From positions 38,125-102,124 of the forward strand of contig CACNWB010000004.1 of the NCBI GenBank assembly GCA_902624095.1: 64,000 nucleotides of DNA. The letters run 5' to 3'. The translations under genes were made by a program, and so were the position numbers. The notes beneath the pieces are model-generated. The model had not been told where the DNA came from. It searched no databases and worked only from the letters and a program-made list of their open reading frames with translations. Origin of the DNA: an uncultured PS1 clade bacterium. Its GTDB lineage: Bacteria; Pseudomonadota; Alphaproteobacteria; RS24. Each line of letters opens with the position of its first letter. The stretch's first letter is position 1. Positions 34,861 through 46,064 of the stretch are shown in pieces.

Positions 34861-36006
34861 TCATCTGGTAATGTCATTCCAAGTCACAAAAACAAACAAT
34901 GCAAGAACAAGAGAAAGGCCGATGCGCATCCCAACCTCCTGCACTTTTTCCGGCATGGGCTTTCCGGCAATAGCCTCATAGGCGTAAAACATAAGATGGC
35001 CTCCGTCCAGCATCGGAATCGGAAACAAGTTGATTAGCCCAATACTGACTGAAAGGACAGCCGTCAAATTGATGAGTGCTACCAGCCCCAGCGAGGCAGC
35101 TTGCCCGGAGAGCTGGGCAATGCGAATTGGCCCTCCCAGACTTTCAGCACTTTCGCGCCCGGTGATAATGCGTCCCAAAACGGTAAAGGTTTGCTCGACA
35201 ATAAAGTAGCTTTCCTTTACTCCCATCCAAACGGCGGTGACGGGATTATAGCGCACATGGCGCGCATTAGCCTGATCAAGACCCACCGAAACGCCCAGCC
35301 GTCCAATCCGGAACTCATTGCCGAATCTGTCAGTTTCCAAATACCAGTCGGGCGTTGCCGGCAAAACCAATAACTCACCGTCGCGCCTGATCTCAAACAT
35401 CAACTCGGTGTCAGCATTCACCGTAACGATACGGCGCACCTCGGCAAAGGTTTCAACTCTGGTGTCATCAATTGCGGCAATGAGATCCCCGGGCTGAAAA
35501 CCAGCGCGCTCCGCCGCACTGTCGGCAACCACCACACCAACCACTGGGTCAGTGACGCGTTGGCCCAATATGGCGTAAAGCCCCGCAAAAATAATGATTG
35601 CCAATATGAAATTGGCCACTGGCCCGGCGGCAACAACGGCGACGCGTTGACCCAGAGGCCTTTCTAACAATGTGGTTTTGCGCGTTTGCGGGTCCATTTT
35701 TTGAATCGCTTCGGTATCCGGCGCGCTGGCGGCATTTTCATCGCCAAGAAATTTCACATAACCACCCAGTGGCATCCATCCGATTTTCCACTGCGTGCCA
35801 TGCTTGTCATGCCAGCTTGCCAGCGACCGACCGAAACCGACGGAAAAAACCTCAACATTCACACCACACCGACGAGCGACATAAAAATGGCCAAGTTCGT
35901 GAAAGAACACGACAATCGTCAGTACAAATATAAACGGCAAAATAATGCCGAAGCCGACAGAAAATATCTGTGAGACAAGCGCCTCCATGGGACCTCCCAA
36001 ATTCAA
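34861..36006 (-). CDS. rseP: RIP metalloprotease RseP
   Basis: FFHELGHFYVARRCGV; PDZ domain; LFPIPMLDGGHL. Confidence 0.94.
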   Translation of the reverse strand: MNLGGPMEALVSQIFSVGFGIILPFIFVLTIVVFFHELGHFYVARRCGVNVEVFSVGFGRSLASWHDKHGTQWKIGWMPLGGYVKFLGDENAASAPDTEAIQKMDPQTRKTTLLERPLGQRVAVVAAGPVANFILAIIIFAGLYAILGQRVTDPVVGVVVADSAAERAGFQPGDLIAAIDDTRVETFAEVRRIVTVNADTELMFEIRRDGELLVLPATPDWYLETDRFGNEFRIGRLGVSVGLDQANARHVRYNPVTAVWMGVKESYFIVEQTFTVLGRIITGRESAESLGGPIRIAQLSGQAASLGLVALINLTAVLSVSIGLINLFPIPMLDGGHLMFYAYEAIAGKPMPEKVQEVGMRIGLSLVLALFVFVTWNDITR

Positions 36007-36078
36007 ACTGGACCGCGTTTCCGAAAAACACCGACGACCGGAGCCACAGGTCTGACCGCAAACGGAACTACTTCAGTT

Positions 36079-37245
36079 TCACGACATGTCTTTTATCAAT
36101 TCTGAGCAGAAATGTCTGGTTTTTTTGTCGCAGGTTTCAAGCCCAGCAAGCGTTGTCGGGTCAAAGGGCGCGATAAGCTCGGCCTCCGCGTCCAGTGCGC
36201 GGGTAACCGTCTCAGCAATATCGGTAAATTTGAGTTTACCGGATAGAAATCCCGAAACCGCAACCTCATTGGCCGCGTTAAGCACAGTCGGGTAAATGCC
36301 GCCCTTATGCATGGCGCGTTCGGCATGAACCAAACAGGGAAAACGCGATCGCTCAATTGGCTCAAAATTCAACGCGCCAAGCGAAGCGAGATCAAGCGCG
36401 GTGCCGCCGTGATCTATGCGTTCGGGAAACCCAAGGCAATAGGCCAGCGGCACGCGCATGTCCGGCGTCGCCATATGCGCCAAAACGCTGCCATCGCGAA
36501 AATGCACCAAGGCATGCACTATGGATTGCGGATGCACGACCACATCAAGCATTTCCGGAACAACATTAAAAAGAACACGCGCCTCGATAAGCTCCAGCCC
36601 CTTATTCATCATCGTCGCACTGTCAACGGAAATTTTGGCGCCCATTATCCAATTAGGGTGGGCAATGGCCATTTCCGGCGTTACTCGTGCCATGTCGTCC
36701 AAGCTCATGTCACGAAACGGACCGCCGGATGCTGTGAGAACAATTTTAGAGGGTATGTCACCGTCGCGTCCGTCCAGCAGTTGAAAAACGCCATTATGCT
36801 CGCTGTCAACTGGCAAGAGCCGCGTTGCATAGCGCGCCGCTGTCTCCATCAGCATCGCGCCGGACACAACAAGACACTCTTTGTTAGCCAACGCAACGGC
36901 ATCGGCATAGCGCACGGCGGCAAGGCTGGGTCCCAGAGCGGCAAAACCGACAATGCCCATGACCACCAGATCGACCGGCGCGCAGGCCGCATCTACCATG
37001 GCTTGTGCGCCTGCCTCCACTTTTATCGGCAGATCTGAAAGTGCTGAAGCCAATCTTTGTCGGCATTCAGGGTCTGACACAACCACAAGCGACGGTTTAT
37101 GAATGCGCGCCAATGCCGCCAACTTTTCAATATTTTCGTGCGCCGTCAGCACCTCGATCTCAAATTTGTCGGGGTGCCTGCCGACCAGATCAAGAGTGTT
37201 GTCTCCAATCGTGCCCGTGGCGCCAAAAACCGAAAGTTTACGCAT
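36079..37245 (-). CDS. dxr: 1-deoxy-D-xylulose 5-phosphate reductoisomerase
   Basis: FGATGTIGDNTLDLV; NKECLVVSG; LPVDSEHNGVFQ; ISVDSATMMNKGLE. Confidence 0.95.
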   Translation of the reverse strand: MRKLSVFGATGTIGDNTLDLVGRHPDKFEIEVLTAHENIEKLAALARIHKPSLVVVSDPECRQRLASALSDLPIKVEAGAQAMVDAACAPVDLVVMGIVGFAALGPSLAAVRYADAVALANKECLVVSGAMLMETAARYATRLLPVDSEHNGVFQLLDGRDGDIPSKIVLTASGGPFRDMSLDDMARVTPEMAIAHPNWIMGAKISVDSATMMNKGLELIEARVLFNVVPEMLDVVVHPQSIVHALVHFRDGSVLAHMATPDMRVPLAYCLGFPERIDHGGTALDLASLGALNFEPIERSRFPCLVHAERAMHKGGIYPTVLNAANEVAVSGFLSGKLKFTDIAETVTRALDAEAELIAPFDPTTLAGLETCDKKTRHFCSELIKDMS

Positions 37246-37248
37246 GCA

Positions 37249-38100
37249 TCACCACACCAAAATGGATTGTAGCGGCGGCTGGCCGCGCAAAAGCACAATC
37301 AGATGCAAAAAAATCAAGGCGCCGATCAACCCGTCAACGCGGTCAAGCACCCCGCCATGCCCAGGCAAAATCGACCCGGTATCCTTCAGGTCATATTTGC
37401 GTTTGAGAGCAGATTCAAACAGATCTCCCATTTGCGAGACAACGGCCAGCAGGCCGCTCAGCAGCAAAATCACAGGCAACGTCGGCCTCAGCGAAACTAG
37501 CGCATTAGAAAAATAATAAGTTATGACCGCAACCATGGTAGCGCCGACCACGGCGCCCATAAGGCCCGCCCAAGTTTTATTCGGTGAAATACGTGGCGCC
37601 ATGCGCGGCCCGCCAAATAATTTGCCTGAAAACATGGCGAATATATCAACTGCCCAGACGGTCAGAAAAACATACAAAAGCACGAACCCGCCTAAAGCGC
37701 TGTCACGAAAATACGCAATCGCCAGAAGCGGCCATCCAAGATAAACCATACCGCCGACCACCGGTGTAACACGCCAGTGGAACAACCAAAACAAGCCGCC
37801 CAGAATGAACAATAAAACCAACAGCAGGCGCAATCCGTCACCGGGCGAAGCCAGATAAGCGACCAGTAACAGGGTGAACAGCGCGCCGGACAATAAAAAA
37901 CCGTCTCTACGCGGTTGGGTACTGGCAAGCAATTTCACCCATTCGTAACTCATTATAATGCCCGCAAGTGCCAATAATGCCAGCAGTGCCACACCACCGG
38001 CCCAGAGCGCCAGAAGCACTAACGGCAAAATGGCAAGTGCTGACCAGACGCGCCTCATTAGGCCGTCGCCCAATCTGCTTACTCGTTCGGAAAATGCCAT
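37249..38100 (-). CDS. cdsA: Phosphatidate cytidylyltransferase
   Basis: FGGPRMAPRISPNKTWAGLMGA; SQMGDLFESALKRKYDLKDTGSILPGHGGVLDRVDGL. Confidence 0.94.
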   Translation of the reverse strand: MAFSERVSRLGDGLMRRVWSALAILPLVLLALWAGGVALLALLALAGIIMSYEWVKLLASTQPRRDGFLLSGALFTLLLVAYLASPGDGLRLLLVLLFILGGLFWLFHWRVTPVVGGMVYLGWPLLAIAYFRDSALGGFVLLYVFLTVWAVDIFAMFSGKLFGGPRMAPRISPNKTWAGLMGAVVGATMVAVITYYFSNALVSLRPTLPVILLLSGLLAVVSQMGDLFESALKRKYDLKDTGSILPGHGGVLDRVDGLIGALIFLHLIVLLRGQPPLQSILVW

Positions 38101-38108
38101 GACCCGCT

Positions 38109-38852
38109 TCAGTCCGTTTTGCTCAACGCGGGCTCAACCTGGCCAAACCGCCGTTCGCGCCGTTGATAGGCTTGTAGCGCGGCATTTAGGTTTACGGCAT
38201 CGAAATCCGGCCACAACACATCTGTAAAATAAAACTCCGAATACGCACATTGCCATAGCAGGAAATTGCTCAGGCGATTTTCGCCGCTGGTGCGAATGAC
38301 CAAATCGGGGTCCGGTAGCCCGTGCGTCGACAATTCGGCATCAACCAGATCCGGCGTGATATTGGCGGCATCAAGCTCGCCTTTTGCCACCCGCACTGCC
38401 AAGCGCGCCGCCGCTTCCGCGATTTCCTCGCGGGCACCGTAATTAAATGCAATCTGCAAACGCATGCGTGTGTTTGCAGCGGTTACCTGCTCGGCATGCT
38501 CGATCAGTTTGACCAGCTGCGCGTCCAAGCCCTGCCTTCTGCCAATAATTTTCACGCGCACGTCATTTTTGTGTAATTCAGCCAAATCGGCTTCAATATA
38601 ATGTTTAAGAAGACGCATCAGAAATTTCACTTCACCTGATGGCCGCTGCCAGTTCTCGGTCGAAAATGAAAATAGCGTGAGACAATCAATACCGGCATCG
38701 GCAATAAACCGAACCGCGCGGCGTACGGTTTCAACCCCGGCCGCATGCCCCTCCTGACGGGGCAGATTGCGTTGCCGTGCCCAGCGCCCATTTCCGTCCA
38801 TCACAATGGCGAGGTGCGATACGGGCGCTATTGGGTCGACATCAGTTTCCAT
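38109..38852 (-). CDS. uppS: Isoprenyl transferase (undecaprenyl diphosphate synthase)
   Basis: LAIVMDGNGRWARQRNLPRQEGHAAG; LTLFSFSTENWQRP; DLVIRTSGENRLSNFLLWQCAYSEFYF. Confidence 0.95.
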   Translation of the reverse strand: METDVDPIAPVSHLAIVMDGNGRWARQRNLPRQEGHAAGVETVRRAVRFIADAGIDCLTLFSFSTENWQRPSGEVKFLMRLLKHYIEADLAELHKNDVRVKIIGRRQGLDAQLVKLIEHAEQVTAANTRMRLQIAFNYGAREEIAEAAARLAVRVAKGELDAANITPDLVDAELSTHGLPDPDLVIRTSGENRLSNFLLWQCAYSEFYFTDVLWPDFDAVNLNAALQAYQRRERRFGQVEPALSKTD

Positions 38853-38867
38853 ATCTTTTTCGATGTG

Positions 38868-39422
38868 TCAGACCTGACGGATCTCACCTTCTTTGGTTTC
38901 AAGTGTTTCATCGATCAGTTTGACGTAACGGTCGGTGGTTTCCTGCACTTCATCGGCGAACAGCTTGGCATCGTCTTGCGACATATCACCGTCCTTTTCA
39001 CCCTTTTTAATTTGATCCATACCGTCGCGGCGCACATTGCGCACAGCGACACGCGCCTGCTCGGCATAGCGACTGGCAACCTTGACCAGTTCCTCGCGTC
39101 GTTCCTCGTTAAGCTCGGGCAATGGTATGCGGACAAGTTGCCCGTCTGCCATCGGGTTCAGCCCCAATCCGGACTCGCGAATGGCTTTTTCAACCTGAGC
39201 AACCTGCCCCTTATCCCAAACCTGCACCGACAACATCCGCGGCTCCGGCACCGAGATTGTGCCTACCTGCGCAATCGGCATTTGCTGGCCATAGGCCTCG
39301 ACCATAATTGGCTCCAGCAGATTGGCGCTGGCGCGGCCGGTGCGTAAGCCTCCAAGGTCGGTTTTCAGCGTGGCGACGGCACCTTCCATGCGGCGCTCAA
39401 TGTCATCTAAATCAATACTCAT
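38868..39422 (-). CDS. frr: Ribosome recycling factor
   Basis: [39 protein letters not shown]; start trimmed to MSIDLDD. Confidence 0.95.
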   Translation of the reverse strand: MSIDLDDIERRMEGAVATLKTDLGGLRTGRASANLLEPIMVEAYGQQMPIAQVGTISVPEPRMLSVQVWDKGQVAQVEKAIRESGLGLNPMADGQLVRIPLPELNEERREELVKVASRYAEQARVAVRNVRRDGMDQIKKGEKDGDMSQDDAKLFADEVQETTDRYVKLIDETLETKEGEIRQV

Positions 39423-39446
39423 TTTTCTTCCCCCTAGCCCGCCCAT

Positions 39447-40166
39447 CTAATCACGAACAACGGTGCTTTTGCCAGTGCCCCGCAGGACATTCATAAAGCC
39501 GCCCGATGTCCGGATTGAAAAAACAACAATCGGTATGCCGTTCTCGCGCGATAGCGACACCGCCGACGCATCCATCACCTTAAGATCTTTCGTCAGAACA
39601 TCAATATAACTCAGCTGGTCAAAACGCTCCGCCGACAGGTCGGTTTTCGGGTCCGCCGAATAAACGCCATCCACATTTGTGCCCTTCATCAAGGCATCAC
39701 AACCCATTTCTGCTGCCCGCAACGCAGCGGCTGTATCTGTTGTGAAAAACGGGTTGCCGGTTCCGGCCGCAAAAATAACCACGCGGGCTTTTTCCATATG
39801 ACGGATGGCACGACGACGAATATAAGGCTCACACACGCTGGTCATTGGAATGGCTGACAGCACCCGCGTCTGCACTCCCGAGCGTTCAAGCCCGTTTTGC
39901 ATCGCCAAGGCGTTCATGATTGTCGCCAGCATGCCCATATAGTCGGCACTGGCGCGGTCCATGCCATCGGCGGCACCGGAAAGACCGCGAAAAATATTGC
40001 CGCCACCGATCACCATGCAGACCTCGACACCCAGTGACAGTGCGTCTTTCACTTCGGAGGCGATACGGTCTACGGTTGCTACGTCAATTCCGTATTGGCC
40101 GTCGCCCATCAGCGCCTCGCCCGAAACCTTCAGCAGGACACGTTTATATTTTGTTTTCTCGCTCAT
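39447..40166 (-). CDS. pyrH: UMP kinase
   Basis: [49 protein letters not shown]. Confidence 0.95.
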   Translation of the reverse strand: MSEKTKYKRVLLKVSGEALMGDGQYGIDVATVDRIASEVKDALSLGVEVCMVIGGGNIFRGLSGAADGMDRASADYMGMLATIMNALAMQNGLERSGVQTRVLSAIPMTSVCEPYIRRRAIRHMEKARVVIFAAGTGNPFFTTDTAAALRAAEMGCDALMKGTNVDGVYSADPKTDLSAERFDQLSYIDVLTKDLKVMDASAVSLSRENGIPIVVFSIRTSGGFMNVLRGTGKSTVVRD

Positions 40167-40238
40167 GCGCTGCTCCTCTGGCGTATCAACGCTCCGAAGT
40201 CTGGCGCGATTCCCCGTTCGTCAGAGACATAAAAATTG

Positions 40239-41171
40239 CTAGGCGTTGCTGACCGCCGCCGCAACCTCAGCCGCAAAATCAGCCTCCTCGCCCTTATCGA
40301 CACCTTCGCCCAGCTCAAATCTGACAAAGCTGGTCAACTCCACCGGTGCACCAACATCTCCGGCGGCATTTTCTAGCACTTTAGAAATACGGGTTTCCCC
40401 ATCAATAACAAAAACTTGCGAGGTAAGTACAACTTCTTCATAGAATTTGCCCAGACGGCCTTCAACCATTTTCTCAATAATTTCTTCAGGCTTGCCGCTT
40501 TCTTTGGCTTCGGCAATCAGAACAGAGCGTTCGCGTTCAATGTCATCAGGATTCAAACTGTCGACATTTACCGCTAACGGGTTGGTGGCCGCCACGTGCA
40601 TGGCAAGTTGACGCCCCAGCGCGTCAAGCTTTTCCTTGTCGCCTGTTGATTGCAAAGCCACAAGAACACCGATTTTGCCCAGTCCGTCGGCCACCTGACT
40701 GTGCATATAGCTGGCGACGACACCATCACTGACACTCAGCGTTTTTGAGCGCCGAACAGACATATTCTCACCAATGGTACCAACCATTTCCTGAAGATGG
40801 GCTTCGACCGACTTATCGGCACCGGGATAGTCAGCCGCAAGTAAAGCATCATGTTCGCCGCCCTTATTGAGCGCGATAGAGGCAATATCTGTGACCATGT
40901 CTTGAAAGGTTTCATTGCGGGCCACGAAATCTGTTTCGGAATTGACCTCAACAATAGCACCCGTGGTGCCGCCCGAAATCACACCAACCAGCCCATCGGC
41001 CGCAACGCGACCAGCTTTTTTTGCAGCCTTGGCTAGCCCTTTAGTGCGCAACCAATCAATGGCGGCTTCCATATTGCCATTATTTTCGTTCAGCGCTGTT
41101 TTGCAGTCCATCATGCCGGCACCGGAAGCTTCGCGTAATTCCTTCACCATGCTCGCTGTGATTTCGGCCAT
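40239..41171 (-). CDS. tsf: Elongation factor Ts
   Basis: [54 protein letters not shown]. Confidence 0.96.
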   Translation of the reverse strand: MAEITASMVKELREASGAGMMDCKTALNENNGNMEAAIDWLRTKGLAKAAKKAGRVAADGLVGVISGGTTGAIVEVNSETDFVARNETFQDMVTDIASIALNKGGEHDALLAADYPGADKSVEAHLQEMVGTIGENMSVRRSKTLSVSDGVVASYMHSQVADGLGKIGVLVALQSTGDKEKLDALGRQLAMHVAATNPLAVNVDSLNPDDIERERSVLIAEAKESGKPEEIIEKMVEGRLGKFYEEVVLTSQVFVIDGETRISKVLENAAGDVGAPVELTSFVRFELGEGVDKGEEADFAAEVAAAVSNA

Positions 41172-41200
41172 GTTACATCTCCATACCTTAAGGGTTGAAA

Positions 41201-42115
41201 TTATTCTGCTTGGGCAGACGTCTCTTCTTCGGGCGTTGCGGGTTCTTCCACCAGGGCTTCCTCTGTAACAGGCGGTTCGGCTACTTCCTCAACGGGTGTC
41301 CCAGCAGCGGGAGGCTCGGAAACAGCCTCAACAGCTGCTTCTGCAGGTGCTTCGTTGGCCTCCTCAAGCACAGCCTCGACGCCTGGCTCTTCGGACGCGC
41401 CCAGATCGACGCCAGCGGAAATATTGCCTTCTTCGATACCAGCAATCGCCGCTTTCGAAATCAGATCGCAATAAAGCTCAATGGCTCGGGCCGCATCATC
41501 ATTGCCGGGTATCGGATAATCAATACCATCCGGGTCGCAATTGCTGTCCAAAATGGCAACTACCGGTATACCTAGTGTCTTGGCCTCGGCGATTGCAATC
41601 GACTCCTTATTGGTATCAACGACAAACATCATCTCAGGCACACCGCCCATTTCCTTGATGCCGCCCAGCGCACGCTCGAGCTTTTCGCGTTCGCGCGTCA
41701 AGTTCAAAATTTCTTTTTTGGTCAGGCCACCAGCACCGTCACCGTCCAGCATAGTTTCCAATTCGCGCAAACGCTTAATCGAATTCGAAATCGTTTGCCA
41801 ATTGGTCAGCGTGCCGCCCAGCCAGCGCGAGTTCATGAAAAATTGCGCGCATTGTGCAGCATGGCGCGACACCGGCTCAGCCGCCTGCCGCTTGGTGCCG
41901 ACAAACAGAATGCGCCCGCCACCGGCGACCACATCGCGCACAGCGACTAGCGCCTGATGCAGCAGCGGAACCGTCTGGGACAGATCAATTACGTGAATAC
42001 CATTGCGCTCGCCGAAAATGAACGGAGCCATTTTAGGATTCCAGCGATGTGTTTGGTGACCAAAGTGTACGCCTGCTTCAAGCAATTGACGCATATTATA
42101 ATCGGGCAGTGCCAT
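41201..42115 (-). CDS. rpsB: 30S ribosomal protein S2 with long acidic C-terminal extension
   Basis: [40 protein letters not shown]; start trimmed to MALPDYN. Confidence 0.96.
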   Translation of the reverse strand: MALPDYNMRQLLEAGVHFGHQTHRWNPKMAPFIFGERNGIHVIDLSQTVPLLHQALVAVRDVVAGGGRILFVGTKRQAAEPVSRHAAQCAQFFMNSRWLGGTLTNWQTISNSIKRLRELETMLDGDGAGGLTKKEILNLTREREKLERALGGIKEMGGVPEMMFVVDTNKESIAIAEAKTLGIPVVAILDSNCDPDGIDYPIPGNDDAARAIELYCDLISKAAIAGIEEGNISAGVDLGASEEPGVEAVLEEANEAPAEAAVEAVSEPPAAGTPVEEVAEPPVTEEALVEEPATPEEETSAQAE

Positions 42116-42324
42116 TGCGTTGCCTTCCTTTCTCTCGTTAGACCGCCACAGGGTGTCATCAGATCTCGTATCCGACACAAGAGGCGCCCGGCAAAAGGGC
42201 TGTCCCTGCGTGAGTAATGAGTTTGCTATAAGCAAAAATGCGCCCCAGTGCAATACCTAGTTGAGTGCAGGTTTTACATGGTAAAACTTAAGTGTCTGTA
42301 ACGCGCTTTCAGAACGCCCGCGGG

Positions 42325-45300
42325 CTACAATTCTTCGACATGCAAGACGCCGGGCAATGCCTTGATGGCGCCGGTAACACGCGGTGTGATGACAAAATTA
42401 TCGGCAAGACGCAGTTCCACCTCACGCGCCTGTGACATCATCACAAGCGAAACGGTGCCGCCTGTTTTATGGCCTGCTTGGCGCGCCTCCGACAGGCGCT
42501 TTTTAAGCCCCGCACACGCTGCCGGTTTTTCAACAAATATCCGCAAGCCCTCAGACGCATTGCCAACTACCTGATCAAGCGGTCGTAACCTATTGGCAAT
42601 CATGCGTATTTGCCCGTCTTCGCGCTCAACCTTGACAGTAGCAACAATCAAGACACCGACATTCAAAAACTCACGGGCCTCGGAAAGCGCTTCCGAAAAA
42701 ACCGTAATTTCGGACTGCCCGGTCACATCCGACAGCGAAACAAAGGCGAGCGGGCCGCGTTGCGACCTGCGCTCATCAATGCGTGTGACAACACCGGCAA
42801 TCATCAACTCCTTTTCAACCCGCTTTTCCAAATTCGCAAAGGCCACAATGCGCGCGCGCTTCATGGCTTTTTGATAATCATCAAGCGGGTGCCCAGAAAG
42901 ATAAAAGCCGATGGCATCAAATTCATGCGCCAACCTGTCCATGGCCGACCACGGGTCAGCGCTTGGCAAGACCGCGCTTTCCGCTATTTCCGCTTCGCCG
43001 AAAAGGTTTTCCTGCTGGGTTTTTCTCTCATTTTGGGCGATATTCGCCTCGCCCAGCAGTATGTCGACACCGGCACTCAACCGCGCCCTGTCGGGCTCAA
43101 GACAATCCAGCGCACCGGCGGCAATGAGGTTTTCCAGCAACTTGCGGTTCAGCCCGAGCCCCCCCCGTACGCCGCGCAAAATCAAACACATCCTTAAATG
43201 CGCCGGCCTCTTCGCGGTTGGTCACAATTTCGTGCATGGCTTGTGTTCCAACATTACGAATAGCCGACAGCGCATAAAAAATCGAGTTGCCCTCTATCGC
43301 AAACTGTACGTCAGATCTATTAATATCCGGTCTCAGAACATCAATGTCGCGGTCGTTGGCGTCTTGTTTGAAAACCGCCAGCTTGTCGACGCGTTCGAAA
43401 TCAAGTGACATGGAAGCTGCAAAAAAGGCAACCGGATAATTGGCTTTCAGATAGGCTGTTTGATAAGCGATGAGCGCATAACCAGCCGCATGGCTTTTGT
43501 TAAACCCGTAACCAGCAAATAATTCTACTAAATTATAAATTTGCTTCGCCTTCTTTTTGTCTACGCCATTGCTGACTGCGCCTTCAATAAAACGCGCCTC
43601 CTGAGCTGCCATTTCTTCTTTCTTTTTCTTGCCCATTGCCCGCCGCAGAAGATCGGCCTCGCCCAGCGAAAAGCCCGAAAGTGTCTGCGCAATTTGCATA
43701 ACCTGTTCCTGATAAATCATCACGCCATAAGTTTCAGCCAATAGCGGCTCTAGTGACGGGTGCATATAGTCTGGATCTTCTTCTCCATTTTTGCGTGCGA
43801 TATATTTTGGGATATTGTCCATCGGCCCAGGCCGATAAAGCGCGACAAGCGCAATTATGTCTTCAAAAGCATCTGGTTTCATTTTGCGCAGCACATCGCG
43901 CATACCAACACTTTCCAGCTGAAACACGCCGACAGTGTCGCCACGCCCCAAAAGCTCAAAAGTCGCCGCATCGTCCAACGGCAAATTGTTGATATCAATG
44001 TCTACACCAGTGCCTCTGAGCAGTTCCACCGCTTTTTCAAGCACGGTCAGCGTTTTCAGCCCTAGAAAGTCGAACTTTACGAGCCCCGCCCGCTCTACCC
44101 ATTTCATATTGAACTGCGTTACCGGCATGTCCGATTTCGGGTCACGATAAAGTGCCACTAGCTCCTTCAGCGGCCTGTCGCCAATCACCACACCGGCGGC
44201 ATGCGTCGAGGCGTGTCGGTAAAGCCCTTCCAGCTTCAACGAAATGGAAATCAGCTCGGCCACCTGCGGGTCGCTGTCGCGGGCTTCACGCAAGCGTTCC
44301 TCTTGAGCAATTGCTTCTGCCAACGTTACCGGATTGGCCGGATTGTTTGGCACCAACTTGGCGAGACGGTCGACTTGACCATGCGGCATTTGCAAAACGC
44401 GCCCAACATCGCGCAGCACAAGGCGCGCCTGTAATTTGCCGAAAGTGATAATTTGCGCCACCTGATCGCGGCCGTATTTCGACTGTACATAGGAAATCAC
44501 CTCATCCCGGCGCGACTGGCAAAAGTCAATATCGAAATCCGGCATCGAAATTCGTTCGGGGTTTAAGAATCGCTCGAAAAGCAAATTGAAGCGCAACGGG
44601 TCAAGATCGGTAATCGTGAGCGCCCAGGCCACCACCGAACCGGCACCGGAGCCGCGACCGGGGCCAACTGCTATATCCTGGGCTTTGGCCCATTTGATGA
44701 AGTCAGCAACGATAAGGAAATAGCCAGGAAATCCCATTTTTCCGATAACGTCCAGCTCGAAATCAAGCCGCTGAAAATAATCGGCTTCGGGTGCCGAGGC
44801 GGATACTTGTTGCAATCGCGCCCGCAGCCCCTCGTCGGCCTGGCGGCGCAATTCGGCCAGCTCATCACCTTCCGCAAAGGCAGGCAAAATAGGTTGGTGT
44901 TCGGTCGGCCTGAAAGCGCATCGCTGGGCAATCTCGACCGTATTATCAAGCGCCTCCGGCAAATCGGCAAACAGTGCCACCATTTCTTCGGCGCTTTTTA
45001 ACCTATGGTCGGGCGTTAGCCGCCGTCGGTCTTCTTCATTCAGATAGCGGCCCTCGGCAATGCAAACGAGCGCGTCATGTGCGCGGTAATCATCTTCGGA
45101 GGCAAAATAGGTCTGATTGGTTGCCACCAGCGGCACCTCGCGAGCATAAGCCAATTGCACCAGAGCGTCTTCAACATCCGCCGGCGCACCGTCGGCATAG
45201 CGTTGCAGTTCAATGTAAAGACTGTCTGAAAATATGCCCTGCAATCTTGCCAGCACATCTTCGGCAAGCCCAGCACGTCCGGCGCTTAAATGCAGGTTCA

Positions 45301-45766
45301 CCGGCCCTTCCGGGCCTCCTGTCAGACAGATAAGACCAGCACCATGCGTGCCAAGTAGGTCGGCATCAATCCCTACCGCGCCATGCGCACGGTCTTCCAG
45401 ATGGGCGGCACTTACCAGCGCCATGAGGTTTCGGTAGCCAGTTTCATTTTTAACTAATAATGCAAGGCTACATGGCGGTTCGTCATCTGCACCGAAATAA
45501 ACCGACAAAGTGGCGCCAATAATGGGCTGGATGCCGAGCGCGGCCATGGTTTCAGAAAATTCAAGCACTCCAAACAAATTATTGCGGTCGGTCACTGCCA
45601 GCGCCGGCATACGCATGGATTGGGCGGCGCGCGACAAAAGATGAATCGGCAACGCCCCTTCGAGCAGTGAAAATGCACTGTGCACACGCAAATGTATGAA
45701 TTTTGGCACCAGGAGCTGACGATCTGACTGTATTATTTCCGCTTCCAAAATAATTCCCTGAAGCAA
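42325..45766 (-). CDS. dnaE: DNA polymerase III subunit alpha, reading frame interrupted at a G8 tract (43159-43166)
   Basis: ORFs 43097..45766 ([19 protein letters not shown]...) and 42325..43191 (...[16 protein letters not shown]...) are consecutive parts of one DnaE; reading 7 instead of 8 G restores [28 protein letters not shown]. Confidence 0.92.
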
Positions 45767-45865
45767 CGACTCACATTAAATCACTATTTTAAAGATTGTG
45801 GCATTCCTGTCATGGTGAGGGAGCACCATTTGGGGGGATAAGTGGGTTTACAGGCGGATAAAGTT

Positions 45866-45967
45866 TTAAGCGGCCAGCGCCGCGCCAATGGTACCCCACA
45901 ATAAAATCGCATAGCCCATGGCAAACAGAGCGGTTAGCGCCAAAATGTCTTCAACAAGATCTGTCAT
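45866..45967 (-). CDS. Small predicted membrane protein, 33 aa, SOS-box controlled
   Basis: Translation MTDLVEDILALTALFAMGYAILLWGTIGAALAA*; GGAAGG SD (45975-45980) 7 nt before ATG; hydrophobic span of about 22 residues; promoter with TTGACA and perfect GTTC-N7-GTTC box upstream. Missed by the track, probably on length. Confidence 0.7.
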   Translation of the reverse strand: MTDLVEDILALTALFAMGYAILLWGTIGAALAA

Positions 45968-45992
45968 CGGTTTTCCTTCCGTAGTGAATACA

Positions 45993-46021
45993 AATATGTT
46001 CCTGTTTTGTTCACTTGTCAA
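45993..46021 (-). promoter_or_regulatory. Putative sigma70-type promoter of the 33-aa gene: -35 TTGACA (46016-46021), 17-nt spacer, -10 CATATT (45993-45998)
   Basis: Direct reading of the minus strand: TTGACA-AGTGAACAAAACAGGAA-CATATT. Confidence 0.6.
45998..46012. promoter_or_regulatory. LexA (SOS) box, alphaproteobacterial consensus GTTC-N7-GTTC
   Basis: Plus-strand GTTCCTGTTTTGTTC, exact match, located between the -35 and -10 of the 33-aa gene. Confidence 0.75.
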
Positions 46022-46064
46022 CAAATAAAATATCCTCGAGCAAAAAGGCTGTTTTTATTCGGGA

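Noticed and set aside
36307-37038. 243-aa plus-strand ORF antisense to dxr
   Set aside because: Shadow frame, His/Arg-rich low-quality composition; dxr is clear
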